NCBI GenBank assembly: GCA_013398955.1
Contig: VWPU01002940.1
Coordinates: 62,001-126,000, forward strand
From: Callaeas wilsoni
Lineage: Eukaryota; Chordata; Aves; Passeriformes; Callaeidae
DNA length: 64,000 nt
Reading direction: 5' to 3'
Positions 35,537-47,600 of the stretch are shown piece after piece. The position numbers and the translations under genes are program-made. Numbering within the stretch: position 1 is the stretch's first letter; the number at the start of each line of letters is the position of its first letter. The notes beneath the pieces are model-generated. The model was not told the DNA's origin. It saw nothing but the letters and a program-made list of their open reading frames with translations, and did no database searches.

Positions 35537-38500
35537 CATTTTAATTAAACTCTCTTCCATCCCCTTTCCAATATATATTCATAAAAAAAAGTCTCTTCAG
35601 GTGACAGCGCTGCCCATCAGCTGCTGTGACATCTCACAGTAGCCTCAGTCACTTAGATGGTAGCTGCAGTAATTATGAACTATTCGGTTTTTTACTATCA
35701 TTAGAAACATTCTTGACTTTTTAAGTATAAAATATATTTAGTAAGAAAGTAATTGCAAAGCAGACAGCAAAAGGTTTAAAGGTTTATTTTAAGAGAAATT
35801 TACTCCTTTGAAATATTTTCCCATAGCATGTTTTAAGCATGGAGTTCTGTTGGAACAGACCTGTTTCCCAAACAGCTCCCTTTTCACCAGTCTGTGTTTG
35901 TCACTCAGAATATGACTTACCTGAAGTTTCCCCTTCAGTGTTAACTCTCTCCAACATTTTACTGCATCGACTAAAGGGAGAACAGCCCATTATCCCTCTT
36001 ATGGTCTGGTCTCTGTTTATTTTGTCTAAATGCTTCTTTAACGGGTTTATAATTCCAGTGTCACTTTCTGGCAGGTTACAGCTCATGCTACAATTTTCCA
36101 GGCATCACTCAAAAATGTAATATATTAGCAGAGAGATCAGCTCCATCACACACCAGATTTGGCTCTAGATGGTGAAGTACCAATTTCTGTACCACTCTGC
36201 CAAATGGCATGCTCCTGCTTTCCCTACACACTTTCCTGGCACTCTTAATTGGCTTTTCATGCCATTGGAAAAAAATCTCCCTTTTTTTCAGTTTTTGTAA
36301 GAAGTAAAAGGATGTTACATAAGTTTTACCAAATAGATTTTTTTTTCTTTTTTTGTAAAGCAATAAAGAAGAGTAAGTTTATTTGGCAATGAATTAAGAC
36401 AGCTAGAAGAAACCTATCAATTTTAGCCCTTTCATCTGGCTCTTGACAAAGAGATATATCCAGATGACAAGCATGCCTAAGCTATTCTTTTCTCATATAG
36501 AAAACATAAGGTTTACAATATGTACATGGAAAAAAATCTAGTTAAAATCCCAAGCTAGTGTATGAGGCAAATTAGGTCTATCCTTTCAGAAGCTTTAATT
36601 TGTATGTCAGTTTTCTGGAAACTTTCTTATGTCAGCTAAGAAAATGTTCCAGATTCTGCTTGTGTGAATGCACATACAAGTAAATGCCTCTTGGATTATA
36701 AAATTAGTCCTGTACACCAAATACAGTCCTCTTAGAAGCCTCACTCCCGATTCTGATCTCACATCACTGTTACACCAACCCAACCAAGAGATCAGAAAGA
36801 AGAACAAGAAATCAGAAATTCCTTGTCTTTTGACAGTAAGTATCTTTAAAAAAAAAAATTCCATGAGCCTCAATGGAAATTATCCTGATGGACAAGTTAT
36901 TTATTGGCAAAACTGCATTATTTTATGGCACTAATCCAGTGGACGACTTAAGCATGTGCTTACTTTTAGCATGTGAGTATTCTCATTGGTTTCAATACAA
37001 CTTCACATATTTAAAGCTAAGCTGTGTTTAAGTGCTTTGCTGGATTGTGGCCTGTTTCTTCTGTCAGTAACAAGAACTTAATGGAGATTATAGCTGCTAT
37101 GGAGAGATTATATAAGTTTAAACAACAGAAAAAGATCAGACTGCATAAGACTGTTGAGTTCTATCAACCTTTCACGTATTTTAGATCACAGGACACTGAC
37201 TCTCAAAAACTGCAGGTACAATTTTCTTATTGAATGAAATTTATTTACTTTGTCACAAGTATCCTGCAAAGTCTCTTCATTCATAGGCACTTCCAAACTC
37301 AATATATATGACCATTTTCATTGTGGAATAGCTGTTTCCCTGGCTGATCTTGTATCTAATAAGGACTGAAAGATTTGGAATGAGACCAACAAGCTTTGTT
37401 TTGGTATCTCTTTATACAACATAGTGAAAATTTTCTATCTCCGAGTTTATCTCTACCACACAGGTGTACACCAGGTCTCAGATATATCTTCCTAGTAAAA
37501 GAAGATTTCTTTGTGAGATTTAAATTTTTTCTGTGTGGGTTTCCTAGGGCAGAGATTTAATAAATGAGCTTTTCAGTTGTCTCCTGTAGTGACTGAGTGC
37601 TTTAAGCACTTAGGGTGAGGTTTGCAGCCTGAGATTTGCAGCTTGCAGGTATGCTGTTGGGTGGCTGTATTCCTATGACCATACTGTTATCTCATTTGAA
37701 AAAGGACTTGAAGGTGGACTGCTGAGCACTGGCAAATTATCATTACTATATTCTTTATTATAATGTATTTTACAATTATTAGAAAAGGCAACACCAATTC
37801 ATTTATACTTTCTACTTCATCTTCTCTACATTACCCCCCAGGGTCATTATGAAATGAAGTTGTACAGCTATATAAATGTCTATAAAGTTGTACAAATTAC
37901 CAGATACTGTTATCTGCCATAACTAGGTTGCTGAAAAGACACATTCCTTTAATGATCATAGTCATAAAACCTCAGAAAAATCAGTGGATTCAGACACCAA
38001 GAAGCACTTTACAGATAAATAGGAAAATGCACAAAATGCACGTATCACCTCTGGCGGTTCCAGTACACTTCTAAAGTAATACTACACTCTATATACCAGA
38101 TGCACAATACATGAGACCATGAAAAGTGCCTCTGCAGTACTGCTGTTCTATTTCTTCTACTCTGCTGCCAGACTATCTATGCATAGTAATATATTTTATA
38201 GGGAAGGCTTTCCCTGTGGTCACCTGAATGCTGTCATACTTCAAAATACAGCTCACTTAGAAATTATGTGCAGCTGAGAGGCAGCTACAGATATCTTATT
38301 TCTAATGAAAAAGCCTTCTGTGTCATGCTTTTGAGACATACAAGACTGGGTATGCCTGAAATATTAGGCCACTGTGTGGTCTGCACAAACTGCTGGCTAC
38401 TGAACAGCTTGGGGCCAGGTTTTTGTCACTGTATCAACTCAGATGATGAGTTTTCAGGTCTTGGCATACATTTGACTGGACTGCAAAGCTGTACCTGCAC

Positions 38501-41500
38501 TGTTGTGTCAGTCCAAGTGTGGCATTCATCTGCATGCTGCTGTGTTTCATGTGTCCGGGTCACATAGTCCTTGTTCTGATGCATTAAGACAAGAATAATC
38601 CAGCCCTGTTCACTGCTCAAGAAGTTGTCTGAGTGTCTGGGTATGTGAGGCTGGACCTGTGAAAAGGCCCCGAAGAACTGTTACATCTCCACGCTTTTTA
38701 GTTGTGTCCTCATCGACAGATTTGGGCTTTTAATATGTCCTCATTTATAAGTTGAAGACATTGCCAAACTCGTGTTTGGTGAAGTGAAAAATTAGTAGCA
38801 AGTACCTAAGTCTAAGTTTACTCTGAACTGAAATTAAGTGGAACCTTAGTTCTTGAGTTCTTTTGGGAAATGTAGCCCCACCAGGCTTCCAGGCCACCTG
38901 GCAAAAATTGGCCTCTCAGTTCTTTCCTAATACCGAAAGCTGTAATCACGCAAGATATCTTTGTTGTCAACAAGGACAAAACAGAGACTCAGCACTACTT
39001 TTATAGACTTTTCAACTTGGCATGCTCCTGCTCCACAAATCAAACTGATGGCTTGTTGAAAAATGTATTTTTGGTGTCTATAAATCTTGTCTCACAAAGC
39101 TCTTGATACAGGTACAATTTAGGGATGGAACAGGAAACTGGGTGACTAAAATGTCCTTCTGACCTTAAATATTTGAATTTTTTTTTTCATCCCTATGAAA
39201 CATATTGACGAAAAATTAATGGACTTAATTAAAAAATGTATACATTATAGACTATTTGTAAGAAAGCTAAAGCAATACAGCTATATCTAAAGCCATAGCT
39301 AAAGCTATATGCTTTATAGCTTTCTATAGGTCTTGAGAACAATGGAGTGCTCAAAGTTACAATGGATTGATATCAAATATAACTTGATGACTTGGATAAA
39401 ACAAACAGGAAAAACTTCACAGTACCACAACTTGTTAATAAAGACAGTGAAAAAATATTTTGGCTATCTTCTTCTGTACTGAAGAAAAAGAGTGCCAAAC
39501 TGTAAAGCACAGACCAAGAGTTACTACACTCAAGCAAGAATACTTTTCTTATGCAGAGTATATTCCACCCGTGACAGCTTCAACTGAGAACAAATGGGTT
39601 GTGTGAAAAGCAGCAATGAGAAAAGCAAAAGGCAATTCAAAGTGTAATTTAGTTTTCTAGAAATTTTCATGGTATGTATAACAAGTAAAGGAAAAGCATT
39701 AATCTGCAAAAAGGGAATGAGACCCTAAACTACATATGCACGAGTTTCTGATTCAAAAATAAATTTACTCAGCTCTTAAAAAAAAGAAACTTTTAGCAAA
39801 GCAATGCTGAATTCTGAAGAGAAAGACACACAAGTCTTAAAGGCTTTCAATACTAATCTTAATCTAAAAACCACGATTTTTAAATATATACAAATGTGTT
39901 AAAATAATTCTTTAGCATCTGACCAAAATTGTTTTGAGCATCATTGAGTAAAGTCCAAGAGTATAGAGGATTCATTCAAGACATTGCTGAATTCTCCAGC
40001 TGGGAACATAACCTACATATATTTGATAAACTAATGTAATGAGCACAGTACTTGATGATTAATTTCTAGTAGTGTTAATGATTAATAAACCCTAAAGATT
40101 GAATACATTCATTATAAAATACTACAGATGAGAAAGACCCAATAACTCCACATTGTACATGCATCCTTCTGCCTTTTTCCTTGTTTCTGTCTGTGTTTTG
40201 ATTAGTTTCTGGCAAATAATGCAGAGATCTGCCTCATGAATATTTCTTTGCACTGATTGCATGCTAAAATGCTGCACATTTTGCAGAAAATCTACACAAA
40301 GTTTATGCTGTATCTGAAATTTTTGTGAGAATATTGATTAGGTTTTTAGGTTCCTGGCAGAGTTGAGCTGTGAGGTTTTCTGATGAAGAAATCACAAAAA
40401 ATTAAAGATAATTTTGTTTCCTTGGATGTGTTGCCTACCATTTTGATGCTTACATATAATGACTAAAAGTATTGATAAAAATTGGTACTATGCTTTTGAG
40501 TTAACACAGTTTCCACTGTTGTGAGTGTTGGTTACCCATACCCTTTTACTCCTTGATGCAGAGAATTTTCTCCAAACTCCTTCCTATGTGCTGTTGAGAG
40601 CTGTTAAGCATAACGTAGGAAATACTGACTTTTTGTTCATTTTTGTCTTAGTGAAAAATGGAACTGGATATAGTCTGAATTACATACGTTTATGGTAATG
40701 ACTCTGTGAGATAAATTATATCTTGCCTCTCTTGAATGAAACCAAGTAGTTACTGACATAGTAAGGTGATTCGGTTTTTCTTGAGAATATGTGGCCAAAT
40801 GATTGGTTGAAATGCCTGCTTTTTCCTATTTATCTATTTCTGTGCTCCATAAATGATCAGGCACAGATTCACAAAAATCATAATAGTCATTCTCCATATT
40901 ATTGTCATAATAGTAATTATCTATGTTCATAATACAGTCCTCTCTACATTTTACAGGCAAAATAAGTTGCAAATGTGTCCGAGTGTTCCTCAAGCCTTCT
41001 ACAAAGAGAATAATTGATGAGAATAAATATCAATCCTATGTCCTTGGGAGACCTCATAGACCTCCATGATAGGATTTGTCATACTGATCTTTAATGCCTG
41101 GAGTCTAGAGGGTGTTTTTGAGCTGGCTTTCTAGATTCCCTATATATTATATGACAAGAACTGGGCATGGGAATTCAGCAGTTAACTCATATGAAAGTAA
41201 TATTCAAAATAGGCAGAACTGTGCCTAGAACTGCTACTTTTCTCTGCTGACTGGAGCCAATAAGACTTTTTAAATTTAGACTTTGTATTTAGATCAAACA
41301 TATGCCTCTATTTTTCAGCAAATAAATTCCAACCCCATTCTCTCCCATTGAGATCTAAAGTCATGATTAATGCAATTTGTAGATAGATAGAAATTATATT
41401 AAAATACTTGATATTTTATTATTATTATTATTAGAATGTTTGTTTACTGATTCTCCTAATTTGTCTCTGTTGCTGGGAGATATTTGGATATATTGTTTAT

Positions 41501-42370
41501 AGTGTATGTCAACGGCTTTTCATCCTATACTTTGATAGAATGAGATATTCCTTCTGGGCAGATACTATGTTGTCAGGATATGTTTTGTCTCTTTCTGTTC
41601 TCTTCATATGTGGAAGCACATGACGGAGAAAAGAGAGGAGCTAAGTGCAGGCAACATGCCCTCTGAATGGATAGCCATGAGTCAGATGTGTACTTCATGC
41701 AGATTCTGCTGTTTATTTTATGATAACCTTATGACAGGAAAACAATTTCTCATGTACATACAATTCAATTAGAGTAATTCTATGTTTGAATGATTCCTTT
41801 CAACCTAGTGGATATGGGAGCAGTTTATACTTCAATAGCGTGTGTGAACAAGGAATGGCAATTGGTTGAGTACAATTCAAGCACACTTAAAGGTCTAAAG
41901 AGCATTTCATCCTACTGTGCTTGCACACAGAATCAATAGAAATTAAAAAACTCACTATGCTTAGTGAAACCTTTCCAGATCACTTTTCTTGTTTCTCATT
42001 TAGGGATTCATGGAAAAATGTATCTCCTCTAGCTGTACCTCAGGGGAGTGGAAAGGAGAGCAGAGAAGTGATTCTGGCAAAATCCTAGTGTCACAAAAGG
42101 AAAAGACAAAATAAAAAGAGTTTCTCATTGCAAAGCATTGTATTGAATATCACACAGCCTCTTTGTCTGAGATACCAAAGAAGCCACCTGCAATGTGCTA
42201 TGATAGGCTGAGTAAGAAGAGAAATACTAGTCTGTACTATGAATTGGATCGTCAGCGAGACAGTTGCCTTAACATACTCAAGGGTCCTGTCCTATCTGTT
42301 CACTGTCCTGCTTGTATATCCCAGTATATCCCAGTCTTAGAGTAACCACACCAATCCTATAAGCTTCCAG
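35537..42370. other. AT-rich gene-desert stretch, about 6.8 kb
   Basis: No gene recognised. 39,200-41,500 is especially AT-rich. A short inverted repeat is listed separately. A (TTA)n run of about six units lies near 41,415-41,431. The segment 40,150-40,330 has little simple-sequence character and could be conserved non-coding DNA, but that cannot be judged from one sequence. Confidence 0.55.
39293..39330. repeat. Short inverted repeat (hairpin)
   Basis: AAAGCTATA (39,301-39,309) and TATAGCTTT (39,315-39,323) form a perfect 9-bp stem with a 5-base loop. Flanking CCATAG and CTATAGG extend it imperfectly. It may be a chance AT-rich palindrome. Confidence 0.7.
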
Positions 42371-43258
42371 CCCAAGACAAAGTGTGTGGCAAGGTTTTGG
42401 TAGTGGGGGCACTACAGTAGTGGCTTCTGTGAGAAGTTACTAGAGGCTTCTCCCATGTCCAACAGAATCAATGCCAGCTAGTTCCAAGACGGATCTACCG
42501 CTGGCCAAGGCCAAGCACATTGGTGACAGTGGTATCAACGTAGTTATGAAGGGGAAAAAAACACGGCAATGAAAGCTGAAGAGACAGGAGTGAGAATATG
42601 TGAGAGCAACAGCCCTGCAGACACCAAGGGCAGTGAGGAAGGAAGTGGAGGAAGTGCTCTAAGTGCTGAAGCAGAGATTCTCCTGCAGCCCATGGTGCAG
42701 AAAATGGACAGGCAGCTGTGCCCCTGCAGCCCTTGGCGGTGCACAATGGAGCAGAGATCCACCTGCAGCCCACGGAGGGCCCTGAAGTAGGAGTAGGCAG
42801 ATGTGCTTGAAGGAGCTGTGGAAGCCATGCTGGCACAGTCTGTTCCTGTAAGACTGCCCTCTGTGGAATGGACCACGTTGGAGCACCCCATGAAGAGCTG
42901 CATCCTGTGGGAAGGACTCATATTGCAGTTCATGGAGGACTGTCTCTCATGGGAGGGGCTCCCACTGAGGCAGGACATGAGTGAGGAGTCCTCCCACTGA
43001 GGAGGACACAGCTGCAGTGAGGGAGAAGGTGTTTTAAGTTTGGAGATAATTTCCCATTATCCTACCCTGATTTTATTTGAAGTAAATTAAACTAATTTCC
43101 CTGAGTTGAGCCTGAGTTTTGCCCATGATGGTAACTGCTGAGTGATCTCTCTCTGCCCTTATCTTGACTCCTGAGCTTTTTGTTATATTTTCTCTCCTCT
43201 GTCCAGCTGAGGGGACTGACAGAGCATCTTGAGCTACAGTAGGCTCATCTGTTGACTG
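42371..43258 (-). mobile_element. Solo LTR, same family as the 16-kb LTR, minus strand, diverged
   Basis: The reverse complement matches the family along nearly its full length. On the plus strand I see TGGCAAGGTTTTGGTAG at the left (the LTR 3' end), GACACCAAGG, CTGCAGCCC blocks, the AGCAGAGATCCACCTGCAGC repeat unit, the AAACTAATTTCCC segment, and TTTTCTCTCCTCTGTCCAGC near the right (the LTR 5' part). Both extreme ends are degraded, so I cannot confirm the terminal TG...CA or a target duplication, and the edges are uncertain by about 20 bases. It appears more diverged than the 16-kb copy. No internal viral genes adjoin. Confidence 0.88.
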
Positions 43259-43985
43259 AGAATTTGGGCATTATCTTACAGCATACACTTTTCTTAAATT
43301 TTATCTTAAAACTAAGCACGCTCTAGTTTTAAGAAGAGGACTGGACCTGTGATGAAGGGACTATGTGGATACAGCTTTACTCTCTCTGAAGTCTTAGCTC
43401 TCATGATGTAGAGTAATAATTGCAACAACTTGAAGGATGAGTTATTAATGAGGGACAAGGACCTGTCTAACCGGAGTGTTTCTGTAGACCCCATTACAAG
43501 ATCTAAATGTCTAAATATCTTAGCAAAGCTGTCCCTCTACAGTTGTACTTAAATAAAAAGAGGTGGTGATAATGTTATGTTCTCCCTCTTCAAGAGGTAT
43601 AAAAGGAAGCTCTTTGTCAACTATGCACATAAGTAGTGATACTAGGAAAATTCAGAAACATACCTAGGTAACAGTTTCCTGCTGTCAAAAAGCATATGAC
43701 CTTGCTGAAGTTCAGAAAGTCATTAAAAAGAAGGACTGTCTTTGGGTTTGTGGTTTTTTTTTTAAGATAGCTGAAGCTGACATCGTACATCTACAAGGAT
43801 ATAGGACCCACAAGAGTACTACCATCTCTCTTCTCTGCAGTCAGCTGCTTCAAAAACCATTCATTTTTTCTTTACGATATGGATCTAAATGCCGCTGCTC
43901 TGTGTGCATAAAAACAACTCCATGAGGAGTTTCCAAATCTATCCTGCCATTTCTGTTGGCCCGGTGCACAAATATATTCAAACCG
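43259..43985. other. Unique non-coding spacer
   Basis: No feature recognised. A T9 run lies near 43,755. Confidence 0.5.
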
Positions 43986-44320
43986 CTAAAATGCCTTCTG
44001 CTCCTCTCTCTGGAGAAAGTGAATTGCTGCTTCCATTATTAGCTCTGAGAAAAACATCAAAACTACATCTAGTCCTGAATGCAGCATCGTGTTCGCTCAC
44101 AGGATTGAGCAGCCATGCTCATATTACACTCGCCTGAGCCCTTCATGTTGGCTGTCCATAAACTAGAGGATTTATTTTAAGCAGTCCCTGCTGGTTTTCA
44201 AAGCTCTTAATGCCAAGGGACCTGGTTTTTGCAAGACTTCCTCCTCGAGCCTCCTCCCAGTGCATTTCCATGAGCTGACACCACATACTTCTGAGCTGTG
44301 CCACTTAGACACACTTGCAA
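43986..44320 (+). pseudogene. Relic of an L2-like LINE reverse transcriptase, C-terminal end
   Basis: Frame one reads ALRKTSKLHLVLNAASCSLT, then HITLA.ALHVGCP after a stop. This matches the end of L2-clade reverse transcriptases, whose pattern is LRKLQLVQNAAARLLTG, HITPVL..LHWLPV. After a frameshift near 44,155-44,165 the next frame continues RIYFKQSLLVFKALNAKGPG, matching the family pattern R.DFK.LLL.FKALNG..P. The rest decays into stops. The order and spacing are right and only the frame is broken, so the identification rests on three consecutive blocks. L2 relics are few in bird genomes and usually very old. A related LINE clade with the same C-terminal motif cannot be excluded. Confidence 0.6.
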
Positions 44321-44596
44321 CGTCAGTATGAGCTTTACCTCCTCCTGCGATAGCTCAGAGTATGCATTTCACTTCTCTAGACTCTCTGTCTTATCCCATG
44401 TGATCAATAGTTTTCTCCATTTGCAGTTATCCGGTTAATAATGCACCTCAGTATGAAATTAGATCCCCGAGAAGGAATCTCAGAGCTGGGTATCTTGAAC
44501 CCTGAGACATATTAAAAGGGTACTTAATTTTGGAAGTTTAGCCAATGACCATATTTTATAGTTTGTAACAGAATAGCTCCTTTCATACTGTATGAC

Positions 44597-44645
44597 AATA
44601 AAACCGTAAGTATGAGTGTGTAAAAAAAAAAAAAAAAAAAAAAAA
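44597..44645 (+). other. AATAAA signal followed by a pure A24 tract (retrocopy-tail-like)
   Basis: AATAAA at 44,597-44,602 is followed 19 bases later by 24 uninterrupted A residues (44,622-44,645). This is the spacing of a polyadenylated 3' end and would mark the tail of a plus-strand processed copy. Bird CR1 does not normally copy poly(A) RNA, so such tails are rare. No duplicated target site was found by eye, and a slippage-expanded A run is the alternative. Confidence 0.4.
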
Positions 44646-47600
44646 TATGCACCAAAACCACCAGAAAGAGTGTTTCAAGGGAGAAAAAATAGTAGTGTCC
44701 AACTTCCTATCACTGGTAATGACAGAAAATACCTGATGCTGAATGCTCCTCAAAAGCTACTGTATAGAGAAGAGTAATATTTGGGTAATAAACCTCTAGC
44801 AACGTTTGCTTTTATGCTTCATAATATGTGATTTAGTCAGAAAAGGCATACCTGAAGGAGACTTTCCAGAAAACTCTGAAGCCCTTAGAAGCTGGTACCA
44901 GTGAGCTTCTCACATGTTCACAACAAATGCACATTTTAAAACTTGAGAAACACTTGCCGCCAAGCTATGGACTTGCTGAGTAGATTGGTATGAGTTTGGA
45001 ATTATTCTGCAGCTAAAATCAAGAAATATGCAGTACTTTCCACATCAGTGTATATTAGCACAACTGCAGAAGAGTTAAGCCCCTTCTGGTTTATCTTTCC
45101 ATACTAGTGCTGATGTAGTTAGGTCACAGCTCTGGGCTGTGAAAGCCCTAAGAAAGTGTCACTATGGCTCCAGTTTATTTGCATACTGATAGTTCCAAGC
45201 TTTGGGTTCCGGTCTTCCTTTTACTTTAGATTCATTTCCACATGTTGGTGGAATCAGCCTCAGGGACAGTTAGCCAAGAGGAATGCAGATCTCACTGACA
45301 GATCCAGGCATCAGTATATTAACAAAGCTCTCACACCACTGCTAACTTCTGCTGTCCCTGACTGTTACACACAATTGCTCACTCCATGCCTGTCTCAAGG
45401 TCCAAATTTGCCATTGAATTTAGTGGGAACAGAATGAGGCTCCTATGCCTTTTAGCCCATCGCCTGTCTGGGCTGCATTGAAGCTTCCTGCATTCAAACA
45501 GCCTGGCAGTGCTCCATCCTAGGATCCCTGAAGCTTAAGATCACTTCATTTTTCCTCTCTTTGTGAATCAGAAGTAACTATTTTTGAGTGTGTTTTTAGT
45601 AGGAAACTTTCCATAATATATTTTGAATTTATATACATATATATGTTTTTCTGCTACATTTCCTTATACCATGACACTATTGAGGAGCCTTTCCAGTCCA
45701 AATTTCCTTTGGTTGTTCTTTGTAATTTTTTTCTTCTTTTTTTCACATTTATTTAGCTTTTTCCCTTCCCATCCCCTGCCTGCCCCTATCTTGGTACAAG
45801 ACGTCTGAAAAAAGCGGTTTGGTTTTTTAGTTTTTTAGAAAGAAAAAACCCACCCCTGCCTACTTTTTCAGTATTTGACTAAGCTCAACAACAAAAAGTC
45901 TGCTCCGCACACATAAAAAGAGCACTGAGATAAGTTTTGGAGAATTCACTTTAGATGGCCTCAAAGCAAAGAATAAGTAAAGATGTGCCAGGATTGGATT
46001 ACCCGCTGCTACATCTACCGACAGACTACACAGACAAAAAGGCCTTCTTGTGCTTGCGGGTCACCATATTAACCCACAAGGTTCAGTCAGCAAACACGTG
46101 TCCTTTTCAAAAGCTGCCCTTTTCTCAAAGCTGTGTTTTTTTCTATCTGTGGTTTTGAGCAAAGTAAGCAGAGCTCTCTGCCAGTATTTCAGGCTACCCA
46201 TCACACTAAGACATCTTGTCAGAATTCAGCCATCTCTGTGGAGCTGGCGGGTACTTCACTGAATTTCACAGAAGGAGGTACATTTTTTTTTCTAAGCCAA
46301 ACCATAGATCACATCCCTGCTAGTGAGTTGGTACAAAAAATTCCTAGGTACTCTGTTTCTTTTTGCAAAGGGGAAAGGATTTTAAATGGAACCCCCTGCC
46401 AGGTCTCCTACTTACAGGTCTGTCCATAAGTCAGGAGTAGTACAATATCTGCTGCTAATCCAGAAGCAATATGCTGCAGTCATTAAGGTAGTTACTTACT
46501 ACTGTGCTGATGAATGCACAAAAAAGAACAGAAAGGAAATTTGGCAGAGCAGATGGTGGATAATGATAGTGACAGTGAACAAAAATACTGTTGAGTATTG
46601 TGTCTGTTGGGGAGCTCATTCCCCAATGTAAATATAAAGTAAACATGACATAGGTATTAGGTAATTTTACAATCTACTGTTTTTGGCAGCTAGTTTGGCA
46701 CTGGTCATTGTGTCTATTTTGGGGATCAGCTGTATGGTCCCAGATTGCCATTTTTCCTCTGCCTTTCCTTCTCTTAAATTTCCTACAGTATATTATCACT
46801 TCATTTTAGTTTCACTTATTTCCTCTGACAGTAGAGCAGGCCAGGCAGAGTCACTTCCTCCCTAAAACTCAATCTGTGTGAATGCTGCAAAAACCTTCCA
46901 AATGAAATGCTTTATTAAAACACATACATATTCAGCCATTCACCTTCTCAAACATCTTTTTCCTCTGAGTGCTGCATACACTAAGGATGCTTGCTCCCCT
47001 CCAAAGTGGAAGATCTTTCTCTCTTAAGAGGTACCCCACCTGGCATACATGACACTTTAAAGTGCACTTTGGAATTCAAAAAGAGCTGAATTCAGGCCTT
47101 TTTTGTTAATTTCCAGTAACTTTTTTTTTTTCTCTCCCTGACTGCAGCCTGTTTTGCTACACATGCTTTTCTGACAGATACCAGTGGAGGATTTGAATTA
47201 GATTAGGTCATATGGATAAATGAAAATAACTTGGTATAAAAGGTTATCTGCTCTCCTTGGTTTTCACACATTTTACTCTCCTGGTCTCCTTTTTAGTGCA
47301 AACTTTCTAAAGCCTTTTAAAGATAAAAGGAAAAATCCCAGGAACAAGCCTTACTGAAGGCTTATACACCCACCATTCAGGTAATGTCTGCTTGCAACAA
47401 ATTTTTTCAACCTATTTTACACATTCCTAATTATGGGCTTTTAGGGATCAAATTAACTAGGTTGATTAATGAATCCCAGAACTGAGTTATAATGCATTCA
47501 TATATGGGGGTAGTATCTGGGATTAATGAAGTGATTCTGTACTAAAAGCATCAGCAATTAATATTTTATTTGGAGGCTAAGGACTGAGGCAAGATTTTGG

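Noticed and set aside
42495..43000. Several overlapping frames of 65-144 codons on both strands
   Set aside because: All lie inside the minus-strand LTR and follow its repeat units.
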